A stretch of 64,000 bases of DNA from Desulfosporosinus sp. (GTDB lineage: Bacteria; Bacillota; Desulfitobacteriia; Desulfitobacteriales; Desulfitobacteriaceae): the NCBI GenBank assembly GCA_003513495.1, contig DOPM01000043.1:1-64000 (forward strand), written 5' to 3'. A program made the translations under genes and the position numbers. This document shows positions 34,395 through 42,305 of this stretch, piece by piece; the stretch's first letter is position 1; every line of letters starts with the position of its first letter. The notes under the pieces were generated by a model. The model was not told the DNA's origin, made no database searches, and saw only the letters and a list, made by a program, of their open reading frames with translations.

Positions 34395-36077
34395 TTGATT
34401 ACTGATGATTTAGTAAACAAGTCGAGCGCCTTAAGACAAAAATGGGAAGATGAAGTTAAAAAAATAGTGGCCAAACACCCTGACCAAAAAGAAAGCTGGA
34501 CCACCGTTTCTGATTTGGGAATCAAGAGAATATATGGCCCCGAGGACATTAAAGATATGGATTTTGAGCGGGATATAGCTTATCCGGGACAATATCCCTA
34601 TTTGAGAGGCTGTCAGCCCTCCGGTTACCGTGGAAAATACTGGACCTTCAGAATGTTTTCCGGTATGGGTACAGCTGTTGAAACCAATAAGCGCTGGAAA
34701 TACCTGTTAGCCACCGGCCAGACCGGCCTGAGTACTGCCTTTGATTTCCCGACCCTGATGGGTTATGATACTGATTCCCCCAAAGCCAGGGGTGAGTGTG
34801 GAAAAGTAGGGGTGGCTATTGATAGCATCGATGATTTCAGAGACCTGATCAGCGGGATTCCTCTGGATAAGATAACCACCTCTATGACCATTAACCCGCC
34901 TGCAACTATATTATGGGCCATGTATATTGCCTGTGCCCAGGAACAGGGAATTCCTCTGAACAAAATCGGCGGTACCATTCAGAATGATATGTTAAAAGAA
35001 TTTATTGCTCAGAAAACCTTTATGTGCCCGCCCGAGCCGTCAGTAAAATTAATTAGCGATACCATAGAGTTTGGTACCAAATATGTGCCCAAGTGGAATA
35101 CCGTCAGTATCAGCGGTTATCACATCAGAGAAGCCGGGTCAACTGCTGTACAGGAACTGGCCTTCACTTTAAGAGACGGAATGGAATATGTAGAAGACGT
35201 GGTCAGACGTAAAGGTTTACAGGTTGATGAATTTGCGCCCAGGTTATCCTTCTTCTTTAACTCGCATATCGATTTCTTTGAAGAAATTGCTAAATTAAGA
35301 GCTGCTCGCCGGATCTGGGCTAAAGCAATGCGTGAGCGTTATGGTGCCAAGGACCCGCGTTCCTTATGGATGAGATTCCATACCCAGACTGCCGGTTGTT
35401 CGCTTACCGCCCAGCAGCCCTACAATAACGTGGTGCGGACTGCTATTCAAGCTCTGGCTGGTGTTCTCGGCGGCACCCAGTCACTGCACACCAACTCGCT
35501 GGACGAAGTTCTGTGTCTGCCTTCAGACCATGCAGTGCAAATTGCCCTGCGGACTCAGCAGATTATCGCTGAAGAAACCGGTGTGGCCAGCACTATTGAC
35601 CCGCTGGCCGGTTCATATTTCGTGGAAGCGCTGACCAATGAAATGGAAGAAAAAGCTTGGGAATATATTCATAAGATCGACGATATGGGCGGTATGGTTG
35701 CTGCTATCGAGAAGGGCTTCCCGCAGCTGGAAATTTCCGATGCTTCTTATAAATTCCAAAAGCAAATTGATGCTCAGGAAAAAGTCATGATCGGTGTGAA
35801 CAAGTATGTTCAGGAAGATGAACAGGTTGACATTCCGATAGTAGAAATAGATGACTCCGTTGAAGCAGAACAGCTCAATCGTCTGGCTGAAGTTAAGAGA
35901 AAGCGCGACAACCGTAAAGTGGCCGAAACACTTAAAGACATCGAGGCGGCTTGTAAGAAAGGCGAAAATGTTATGCCTTATTGTATTGAGGCGGTTAAGA
36001 ACTATGCCACTGTTCAGGAAATCTGCGATGTTTACAGGGGAGTTTATGGTGAGTATCGCGACCCTGGCATTTACTAA
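34395..36077 (+). CDS. icmA: Adenosylcobalamin-dependent acyl-CoA mutase large subunit, isobutyryl-CoA mutase-like
   Basis: A 560-residue large subunit of the methylmalonyl-CoA mutase superfamily (TIM-barrel substrate domain, no B12 domain). TTG 34395 is chosen because GAGGAGG lies just upstream; the ATG at 34371 would put that site inside the gene. Conserved blocks include GTIQNDMLKEF, ISISGYHIREAG, FAPRLSFFFNSH and GGTQSLHTNSLDE. Where methylmalonyl-CoA mutase has Tyr89 and Arg207, this has Phe88 (34656-34658, FRMFSGMG) and Gln206 (35010-35012, KEFIAQKT). That Phe/Gln pair is the known isobutyryl-CoA mutase signature. It probably interconverts isobutyryl- and n-butyryl-CoA, or a related short acyl-CoA. 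Confidence 0.85.
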   Translation: MITDDLVNKSSALRQKWEDEVKKIVAKHPDQKESWTTVSDLGIKRIYGPEDIKDMDFERDIAYPGQYPYLRGCQPSGYRGKYWTFRMFSGMGTAVETNKRWKYLLATGQTGLSTAFDFPTLMGYDTDSPKARGECGKVGVAIDSIDDFRDLISGIPLDKITTSMTINPPATILWAMYIACAQEQGIPLNKIGGTIQNDMLKEFIAQKTFMCPPEPSVKLISDTIEFGTKYVPKWNTVSISGYHIREAGSTAVQELAFTLRDGMEYVEDVVRRKGLQVDEFAPRLSFFFNSHIDFFEEIAKLRAARRIWAKAMRERYGAKDPRSLWMRFHTQTAGCSLTAQQPYNNVVRTAIQALAGVLGGTQSLHTNSLDEVLCLPSDHAVQIALRTQQIIAEETGVASTIDPLAGSYFVEALTNEMEEKAWEYIHKIDDMGGMVAAIEKGFPQLEISDASYKFQKQIDAQEKVMIGVNKYVQEDEQVDIPIVEIDDSVEAEQLNRLAEVKRKRDNRKVAETLKDIEAACKKGENVMPYCIEAVKNYATVQEICDVYRGVYGEYRDPGIY

Positions 36078-36132
36078 GATTGAGTTTGAAAATTAGAAAT
36101 TGTTTCTCGCAAAATTGGAGGAGGTAAGTGTG

Positions 36133-36537
36133 ATGGCAGAGAGAAGAATTCGTATACTATTGTCTAAACCCGGCCTGGATGGCCATGATCGCGGGGCTAA
36201 GGTCTTAGCTAGGTGCTTCAGGGATGCCGGCTTTGAGGTAATTTATACCGGATGTCACCAGACGCCGGAGCAAATAGCTGCTGCTGCTATTCAGGAAGAT
36301 GTTGATGTTGTAGGCTTAAGCTGTTTATCAGGTGCACACAAGTACCTGTTCCCTCAAGTAGTTAAACTTTTGAAGGCGGAAGGTGCCGACGATATCACCG
36401 TTATCGGTGGAGGGATTATTCCGGAGCAGGATATGCAGCCTCTTTATGACGCAGGTCTAAAAGCATTATTTACACCGGGAGCCAAACTTGATTCACTGGT
36501 GGAGTGGATTAATACAAATGTAACTCCAAGGGCGTGA
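36133..36537 (+). CDS. icmB: Adenosylcobalamin-binding small subunit of the acyl-CoA mutase
   Basis: A 134-residue B12-binding domain, the length of separate IcmB subunits. The base-off motif DGHDRG (Asp16, His18, Gly21), the SCL motif (GLSCLSGAH) and VIGGGIIP are all intact, so His18 should coordinate cobalt. ATG 36133 follows GGAGGAGG. It lies 55 bases after the large subunit and overlaps the frame start of meaB by four bases, indicating coupled expression. Confidence 0.92.
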   Translation: MAERRIRILLSKPGLDGHDRGAKVLARCFRDAGFEVIYTGCHQTPEQIAAAAIQEDVDVVGLSCLSGAHKYLFPQVVKLLKAEGADDITVIGGGIIPEQDMQPLYDAGLKALFTPGAKLDSLVEWINTNVTPRA

Positions 36538-37505
36538 GTGCGATGAAAGAATTAGGACAAAAAGTATTGGCGGGAGATGTGCGTTCAGCCTCCCGCCTCA
36601 TCAGAAACCTGGAAGATCAAATACCCGGTACCCACGTTGCTATGCAGGAGATTTTTACGAAAACCGGTAATGCCCATGTCATAGGGATTACCGGTGCCCC
36701 GGGAGCCGGTAAAAGTACCTTGACAGATGAACTGGTTTTTTCCTGGCGTCAGAGAAACAAGACTGTCGGTGTTCTGGCAGTAGACCCCACCAGCCCCTTT
36801 ACCGGGGGGGCACTTTTGGGAGATAGAATCCGTATGCTGCGGCATGCTGAGGATAAAGGGGTATTTCTGCGCAGCCTGGCTACTAGGGGTTCTATGGGCG
36901 GTATATCCAAGGCTGTGGGAGAAGGCATCCATGTCATGGATGCTATGGGCAAAGACACCATAATCGTGGAAACTGTAGGGGTGGGTCAGCAAGAGGTAGA
37001 AATCATTAATCACGCTCATACCGTAATAGTTGTCCTGGTGCCCGGTATGGGGGATGAAATACAGGCTCTTAAAGCCGGTTTAATGGAGATAGCAGACATC
37101 TTTATCATTAATAAGGCAGACCGTGACGGTGCCGCGAGCTTGTATAAAGAAGTCACGAACATGGTTCACATGTCTGTTACTAAAGGTGGTTGGGAGATAC
37201 CTGTATTACTGGTGGAAAGCGTACAGGAACCTAAAAAATTCGCCGAAAGTGTGTCGGCTGTATGCGATAAGATAGAAGATCATTATCGCTACCTGGTGGA
37301 CAAAAACCTTTTGTCTGAGCGTTTGCGCCGTAAGACTGCTGCTGAATTTAATGAAGCTCTGTGGGCGGCAATCCTGCAGCCGGTATTAAATGACCTGGAT
37401 GCAGGCGGAGAAATGGAAAAAATGGTTGATCAGTTATTGAAAAAAGAAACAGATCCATATACTCTGGCAGCGGAAGTAGCCGTCAGGTATAAAAACAAGG
37501 TCTAA
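36534..37505 (+). CDS. meaB: MeaB/ArgK-type GTPase chaperone of the B12 mutase
   Basis: A 323-residue G3E GTPase. P-loop GAPGAGKST, switch regions with VDPTSPFTGGALLGDRIRM, ETVGVGQQEVE and the guanine-specificity NKAD are present. MeaB proteins load and protect adenosylcobalamin in methylmalonyl- or isobutyryl-CoA mutases. Translation may start at GTG 36534, overlapping the previous stop, or ATG 36543. The immediate neighbourhood with mutase subunits confirms the partner. Confidence 0.93.
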   Translation: MSAMKELGQKVLAGDVRSASRLIRNLEDQIPGTHVAMQEIFTKTGNAHVIGITGAPGAGKSTLTDELVFSWRQRNKTVGVLAVDPTSPFTGGALLGDRIRMLRHAEDKGVFLRSLATRGSMGGISKAVGEGIHVMDAMGKDTIIVETVGVGQQEVEIINHAHTVIVVLVPGMGDEIQALKAGLMEIADIFIINKADRDGAASLYKEVTNMVHMSVTKGGWEIPVLLVESVQEPKKFAESVSAVCDKIEDHYRYLVDKNLLSERLRRKTAAEFNEALWAAILQPVLNDLDAGGEMEKMVDQLLKKETDPYTLAAEVAVRYKNKV

Positions 37506-37520
37506 AATTATGACATTAGC

Positions 37521-37618
37521 TTCTGATATAGTTAGGGCTTATGCTTGCTTAGAGCACCTGTCCTTTCTGAGTTAACTTTGCTGTGGTATGCCTTTGTTAT
37601 ATCAGAAGGGCGGGTGCT
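37521..37618 (+). promoter_or_regulatory. Mutually exclusive hairpins between meaB and the next gene
   Basis: AGCACCTGTCCTTTCTGA (from 37553) can pair with TCAGAAGGGCGGGTGCT (to 37618). The same right arm overlaps TATATCAGAAG, which pairs perfectly with CTTCTGATATA near 37520. Only one can form at a time. A T-run follows about 11 bases later. This may be a simple terminator or a switch. Confidence 0.4.
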
Positions 37619-37747
37619 TCTACATTATTTTTTTGCATTGAGAAATGTTTATTGCATTTAATTTTGCATAAACCTTTACTTTATCGGCACAGTGGAGTGA
37701 CTTATCTTTAAAGTTTATTTAACACTGGCTTTGAAGGATGTTAGAGC

Positions 37748-38176
37748 ATGAATAAGAGACCCATAAAGGTTCTACTGGCCAAGGCCGGGATGGATAATCA
37801 GAATAAGGAAATCCGTATTCTAGCTCGCGGTTTAAGAGAACAGGGCGGCATGGAAGTTATTTATTCCGGTTTGTATTGTTCACTTGAGGAAATAGCTGCA
37901 ACAGCACTGCGGGAGGCTGTTGATCTGGTGGGGTTATTTGTGCATAATGGTTCCCACTTGGATTTATACCCGCGCTTGCATGAGCTGCTGGCTGCCCAAA
38001 ATGCTGGGTATATCCCCCCGGTTTTCGGAGGGGGCTTGATACCCGAGCGGCATCGGCAGGAACTTAAAGCTCAAGGGTCGGCAACTGAGATATTCGGGCC
38101 AGGCACCTCCACCGGCAGCATAATTGCCTGGATTAATCAGGTGCTGGCTGCCGGTGAGGGAGGAGAACTATTATGA
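37748..38176 (+). CDS. B12-binding-domain paralogue lacking the cobalt-ligating histidine
   Basis: A 142-residue protein colinear with the mutase small subunit. In the DxHxxG position the chain reads DNQNKE: Gln18 replaces His18 and Glu21 replaces Gly21. The SCL motif is also lost (GLFVHNGSH), but the VFGGGLIP fold motif and the C-terminal FGPGTSTGSIIAWI remain. It probably keeps the Rossmann fold without base-off cobalamin binding, perhaps as a regulatory or structural partner. It overlaps the next gene by four bases (ATGA). AAGGATG precedes the start. Confidence 0.82.
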   Translation: MNKRPIKVLLAKAGMDNQNKEIRILARGLREQGGMEVIYSGLYCSLEEIAATALREAVDLVGLFVHNGSHLDLYPRLHELLAAQNAGYIPPVFGGGLIPERHRQELKAQGSATEIFGPGTSTGSIIAWINQVLAAGEGGELL

Positions 38177-38370
38177 GAATATTAAAAGAAAATGTTATCA
38201 TTCCTCTTGGCCGCATGTATTTTATACCTAAAGAAGACGGCCTGAAAGCGGAAGACTTAATCATTGAAACGGTCGGTAAATACAAGGTATTTGATAAGCC
38301 CGATTGTATTGCCGTGCATAATGACGACTGCTGCAAGAGTATTAAGGTTACTATAAAAATTAAAGATTAG
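38173..38370 (+). CDS. Small protein of unknown function coupled to the B12-domain paralogue
   Basis: A 65-residue protein beginning MRILKENVIIPLGRMYFIPKE and ending in a strand-rich segment with CC (HNDDCCKSIKVTIKIKD). I do not recognise the family. Its start codon overlaps the previous stop (ATGA), so the two are translationally coupled. The mixed strand pattern suggests a small beta-rich fold. A metal-binding or subunit-like role beside the mutase is speculation. Confidence 0.7.
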   Translation: MRILKENVIIPLGRMYFIPKEDGLKAEDLIIETVGKYKVFDKPDCIAVHNDDCCKSIKVTIKIKD

Positions 38371-38862
38371 TCTGCCTGCTTTTTTTGCTAAGAAGATTTC
38401 TTGAAGGCAGAGAACAATTTACGCGACTGACTTCCAACCACTGGCATTATGACAGGATGGTTCGGCTTTGTAATTATCACCGAAAAATTTGATCCTCCTG
38501 ACCTCTGGCATCCCTATATGTCGGTTACCGTTACCTGTTAGGTTCTAAGGTGACCGGATAAAGGTGAAGTATGCCAGAGCACAATCCAATCCGGGGTAGA
38601 GCTTTTGACTCTTAAGTTATGAGGCAGCAAATGTCAAACTGGAAAGAGAATAAATTCAAATAATATCGAAGTGTTCTAATATCAAAACAACATTTGAATG
38701 ACCAATGGGACATTAATTAATAATTCTGAGGTAACATAAGTGTTGAATTCTTAACTAACATATAATCAGTTAGGAAGTGGAATTAAATAAAGATTCAGAG
38801 AATTATGACCCCTGATCCCTTAACCATAAGTCCCAATCATAAGGTTTGCGAGGTAGTAAATA
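38371..38862. other. Decayed intergenic region
   Basis: About 490 bases with no intact gene. On the minus strand a 30-codon frame (38419-38511) has no recognisable match or ribosome site. The stretch 38500-38600 is richer in GC than its surroundings. It lies between the B12-domain genes and a decayed B12-domain end, so it is probably degraded coding DNA. Confidence 0.4.
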
Positions 38863-38940
38863 GCTGAAGCTTTATTTACGCCGGGTGCAACTTCCAGTGA
38901 GATTGTGAGTTGGATTAAGGATAGAGTAACCGCTAGTTAA
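38863..38940 (+). pseudogene. Remnant of a third B12-binding domain C-terminus
   Basis: Translation gives AEALFTPGATSSEIVSWIKD plus RVTAS and a stop, closely matching the end of the mutase small subunit (KALFTPGAKLDSLVEWINTNVTPRA). Stops occur in frame immediately upstream and no start is present. This is the tail of a lost paralogue. Confidence 0.75.
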
Positions 38941-38952
38941 AGAGAACGTTAT

Positions 38953-39005
38953 AATAAAAACAAGAGGCGCATGTTCAGTATTGAACGTGCACCTCTTGTT
39001 TTTAT
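38953..39005. terminator. Strong bidirectional terminator
   Basis: AATAAAAACAAGAGG(C)GCATGTTCA pairs with TGAACGTGCACCTCTTGTTTTTATT around GTAT, with A and T tracts at the ends. It serves the corrinoid region and the convergent YopX-like gene. Confidence 0.85.
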
Positions 39006-39047
39006 TATATTGCCTTTATACGACATAAAATGTCTATAAGTATTGCT

Positions 39048-39434
39048 TTAGAATAATGTAAACTGCACCGCCTCTGGAGTTAAATGAGCCTTTTGGAATT
39101 CATTTCCAATAACAATACTACATTCAACTGCACTAATTTCGCATTTTGAAAAACTCCCTAGTTCAAGAAGTTCGAAGGTTGCTAGTGTTTTGTTCCAAAT
39201 AACTTTGTAAATGACAGATGAGATTTTGACTAAATCACCTTCATAAACGTCTGTTCCGTTGTTATCACAAAAACCAGTCCATTGAAGCAATATGTATTTC
39301 CCAATGGGTTCCCAAGATCGACCTGGCACGCTCACTGCAAATGGGGACGTACTGTTCGTATCAAAACTTATGGCCTGAGGCTTTAACATTTTCTCCTGAA
39401 TCCTGTCCCAAACTCTTAACTTTATTTCTCTCAA
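39048..39434 (-). CDS. YopX family protein
   Basis: A 128-residue protein with the YopX pattern: REIKLRVWDRIQEKML at the start, LLQWTGFCDNNGTDVYEGDLVKI in the middle and a C-terminal IVIGNEF. YopX proteins are typical of phages and integrated elements and have no known activity. TTG is the start, eight bases after AAAGGAGGT. No other phage gene is adjacent, so it is probably a relic of mobile DNA next to the decayed region. Confidence 0.8.
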   Translation of the reverse strand: MREIKLRVWDRIQEKMLKPQAISFDTNSTSPFAVSVPGRSWEPIGKYILLQWTGFCDNNGTDVYEGDLVKISSVIYKVIWNKTLATFELLELGSFSKCEISAVECSIVIGNEFQKAHLTPEAVQFTLF

Positions 39435-39523
39435 TTTGCGGTACCTCCTTTGAAACTAGAAACGCTTATTAGATAAATACGTTCAAAGGGAGAAAATATA
39501 AGAGGGTTAGGAGATATCTTTTT

Positions 39524-40390
39524 TCATTCGCTGAAGATTGAGGCGTTATCCTTCACAAACATTTCGACCGTTCGTGGCATTCTGCCGGTTAGCTTTTTAT
39601 AGTCCTCAGTAATCCTCTTGGCTGTGCCAAGCCGAGTCATAAGATAGAGCATAATTGTAACGTTGACATACTCCCTGTCTAGCCTTCGGATATCCAACAT
39701 GTGTTTCCGATAAGCATAGATCGAAGGTTTTTGGTAAACGATCTTCCGACCCAACACGTTAGTTAGAATTTTAGCTATCTGAAAGTAGTCCAGTGATTCA
39801 GGACCGGTTAGAGTATGAGCAGTATTTCTGTACTTATCCGGATTAGCCAGGAGAACGGCTGCAGCATACCCGATATCCTTCGAATCAATGAAACTACACT
39901 TACTATTCCCGGCTGGGATGAATATCTCGCCTTTATCACGTATCTCAGGAAGGTGGGCGCCGGTTAGGTTCTGCATGAAGAAACCTGGACGGATATGGGC
40001 GTAGGGGATACCTGCCTTCTCAAGATATTTCTCAATTTTATGGTGAGGTGGGATAGGATTCTTCTCGACCCCCATTAGGGATAAAAAAGATACAAGGCGA
40101 ATATTAGCATTTTTCATGGCTGTTATGAATGGCTTTAAATCTTCAGGTTTGCCAAGATGGGGTGGTCTCATCAGGAACACTCTGTCAACATTCTGGAGTG
40201 CTGTAGAAAAAGTTGATTGGTTTTCAAAATCAAACAGAACACATTCGGCACGGCTGTCTACTTGAGCAATCTTGGCAGCAGACATCGAAATAAGGCCTGC
40301 CTTAACGGGTTCTCCCATATCTAGAAGTGAGCTACAGACGTATCTGCCGACATTTCCAGTTACGCCTGTTACCAGTATTTTTTTCATCAT
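39524..40390 (-). CDS. NmrA-like NAD(P)-binding reductase (atypical SDR)
   Basis: A 288-residue protein with an N-terminal Rossmann motif GVTGNVGRYV, then SFLSLMGVEKN, RPGFFMQNL and FIDSKDIGYAAAVLL, as in QorB/NmrA-type atypical short-chain reductases (quinone reductase or redox sensor). AGGAGA lies just upstream of tandem ATG codons (40390 and 40387). It is divergent from the TetR regulator, which may also control it. Confidence 0.85.
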   Translation of the reverse strand: MMKKILVTGVTGNVGRYVCSSLLDMGEPVKAGLISMSAAKIAQVDSRAECVLFDFENQSTFSTALQNVDRVFLMRPPHLGKPEDLKPFITAMKNANIRLVSFLSLMGVEKNPIPPHHKIEKYLEKAGIPYAHIRPGFFMQNLTGAHLPEIRDKGEIFIPAGNSKCSFIDSKDIGYAAAVLLANPDKYRNTAHTLTGPESLDYFQIAKILTNVLGRKIVYQKPSIYAYRKHMLDIRRLDREYVNVTIMLYLMTRLGTAKRITEDYKKLTGRMPRTVEMFVKDNASIFSE

Positions 40391-40491
40391 ATTGTCTCCT
40401 TTGTGTGTGTACCCTCTGCGCTGGGTGTTTACTAATTAATAACTTAGTCTTAACCTTCCCAGTGTTGGAGAAGCGAATGCAAATAATAGTC

Positions 40492-40519
40492 TTGACAAAG
40501 ATCTTAAAATTGATAGACT
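40492..40519 (+). promoter_or_regulatory. Candidate sigma-A promoter for the tetR efflux operon
   Basis: TTGACA (40492-40497), a 16-base spacer and TAGACT (40514-40519), about 65 bases before the start codon. Confidence 0.55.
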
Positions 40520-40531
40520 TAGATTTGTAAG

Positions 40532-40545
40532 TGAGTAATCACTCA
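40532..40545. promoter_or_regulatory. TetR-type operator candidate
   Basis: TGAGTAATCACTCA is a perfect 5-bp inverted repeat around AATC, placed directly after the -10 element, the usual position for autorepression by a TetR protein. Confidence 0.55.
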
Positions 40546-40585
40546 TAAAGAGTCTGCTTCATGATCAAATATTTGGAGGACAATT

Positions 40586-41209
40586 ATGAAACTAAATCAA
40601 GAAACTCAACAACAGAAATCCAGTAGAAAGAAAACAGCAGATGAACGGCGCCAAGATATCCTTGAAGCCGCAATAAACATATTTACAAAGAAAGGCTATA
40701 ATGGCTCCACAACGGCTGAAATTGCCCGAGCAGCAGGTGTTGCTGAAGGAACTATTTTCCGTCATTTTGCTACTAAGAAGGAATTGCTGATTGCAGTTTT
40801 GACGCCGAAAATACTTAATGGAATTATCTCTCTCGATAAGGAACACAAAGATCCTGTAGAGTTTTTTCGGTGTTTTCTAAGGGATCGCTTAGAATTAATC
40901 AAAGAAAATGAAGGTCTTGTTCGCTTTATGTTTGCCGAAGCACAGTACCATAATGAAGTTAGGGAAGCCCTGTTTAATGGAATTCTGGGACAAGGAATTA
41001 GTATTGTCAAGCCTTGGTTTGATAAGGGTGTTAAAGAAGGGGTTTTTAAACCCGTTCCATTTCCATCCATGATGCGAAGTTTTATGGGGACGGTATTATT
41101 TTACGGGATCTTCAATCACGTTTTTCCTGGGTTTTCCCCAGAAAAAACTATCGAAGAGGCAGCAGATCAAATATTAGATCTTTTTTTACATGGGCTCCTG
41201 GTTGAGTAA
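40586..41209 (+). CDS. TetR/AcrR family transcriptional regulator
   Basis: A 207-residue regulator. The N-terminal helix-turn-helix (about 15-65) has ILEAAINIFTKKGYNGSTTAEIARAAGVAEGTIFRHFATKKELL, the family hallmark; the C-terminal ligand domain is divergent. TTGGAGGAC precedes the start. It leads a four-gene efflux operon and probably represses it through the palindrome at the promoter. Confidence 0.92.
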   Translation: MKLNQETQQQKSSRKKTADERRQDILEAAINIFTKKGYNGSTTAEIARAAGVAEGTIFRHFATKKELLIAVLTPKILNGIISLDKEHKDPVEFFRCFLRDRLELIKENEGLVRFMFAEAQYHNEVREALFNGILGQGISIVKPWFDKGVKEGVFKPVPFPSMMRSFMGTVLFYGIFNHVFPGFSPEKTIEEAADQILDLFLHGLLVE

Positions 41210-41274
41210 TGGGTAAGAACATAAAGCAGTCGTAGATACACTATAAACAATGTGCAAGGGCAGGAGGAGAAAGC

Positions 41275-42291
41275 ATGAGAAAAAAAGCTGTAGTTATGGT
41301 CATTGTTCTAATTTTTATTGCCCTGTCGGTCATAGGGGATCGATACCTAAATCGATCTAACGATTCAAACGTCTTTTCTGGTACTATTGAAGGGACTGAA
41401 CTACCAGTACAATCAGAGCTTGGTGGGAGAGTGGTCGATTTGCTAGTAAGTGAAGGTCAGGTCGTTAAAGCAGGGGACATCATCGCTAAACTGGATGACA
41501 GTCAGGCTAAAATTTCCTTGGCTATTGCGAAGAGTCAACACACTCAAGCACAAGCAAAACTGAATGACCTTTTAGGTGGAGCAAGGGCTGAAGAAATTCG
41601 TCGGCTTGAGCACTTAGTGAGTCAGGCGAAGGCCAATTTATCCGCACTGGAACCAAGTCTAAAATTAGAGGAAGATAATCTAGCTGCCAATCTAAAACTC
41701 TATGAGAGTGGTGCAATTAGTAAACAGGTGGTGGATACTCAGCGAACCAAACTTGATACTTTAAAAGCCCAGTATCAGAGCGCCCAAGCGAGTGTTGACG
41801 CCACTCAGGCAAGTTTGGATCAAGCCCAGGCCGGCTATACTCAACCGACGATTCAAGCACAAAAAGCAGCCGTTGATATTGCAGCGCAGTCTATTAAGAC
41901 GGCAGAACTTGGTCTAAGCAAGCTTACTCTTAAGAGTCCTGCCAGCGGTCAGGTACTCTATCAAAATGTAGAGTTAGGTCAAGTTGTCAATCCTGGCTCA
42001 ACCTTGGCAACGATTCTGGACCCTAATGATTTGTGGATTAAAGTATATGTCCCTGGAGCTAAGCTGAGTCAGATAAAAATGGGTGGGACAGTTTCCATTG
42101 CAGCGGATGCCTACCCGGATAAGACATTCAAGGGCCAGATTCAGTATATCAGTACTCAAGCGGAGTTTACACCGAAGAATGTGCAAACTAAAGAAGAGCG
42201 TACGACGACGGTTTATGCTGTGAAAATTGGCATAACAAACACTGAAGATCAATTGAAAGCAGGTATGCCAGCAGATATAACCCTGGAATAA
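41275..42291 (+). CDS. HlyD-type membrane fusion/periplasmic adaptor protein
   Basis: A 338-residue protein with one N-terminal membrane anchor (about 4-22), a lipoyl-like half-motif (GGRVVDLLVSEGQVVKAGDIIAKLDD), a long Gln/Ala-rich coiled coil (about 75-210) and the second lipoyl half plus beta-barrel (SPASGQVLYQNVELGQVVNPG). This is the YhiI/HlyD architecture that works with ABC-2 exporters in the next genes. GGAGGAG precedes the start. Confidence 0.9.
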   Translation: MRKKAVVMVIVLIFIALSVIGDRYLNRSNDSNVFSGTIEGTELPVQSELGGRVVDLLVSEGQVVKAGDIIAKLDDSQAKISLAIAKSQHTQAQAKLNDLLGGARAEEIRRLEHLVSQAKANLSALEPSLKLEEDNLAANLKLYESGAISKQVVDTQRTKLDTLKAQYQSAQASVDATQASLDQAQAGYTQPTIQAQKAAVDIAAQSIKTAELGLSKLTLKSPASGQVLYQNVELGQVVNPGSTLATILDPNDLWIKVYVPGAKLSQIKMGGTVSIAADAYPDKTFKGQIQYISTQAEFTPKNVQTKEERTTTVYAVKIGITNTEDQLKAGMPADITLE

Positions 42292-42305
42292 AGGAGTGAA
42301 GCAGA

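Noticed and set aside
34371..36077. Annotation as methylmalonyl-CoA mutase
   Set aside because: The residues that bind the free carboxylate in that enzyme (Tyr89, Arg207) are Phe and Gln here.
38419..38511. 30-codon minus-strand frame
   Set aside because: It has no convincing ribosome site, no recognised family, and lies in decayed DNA.
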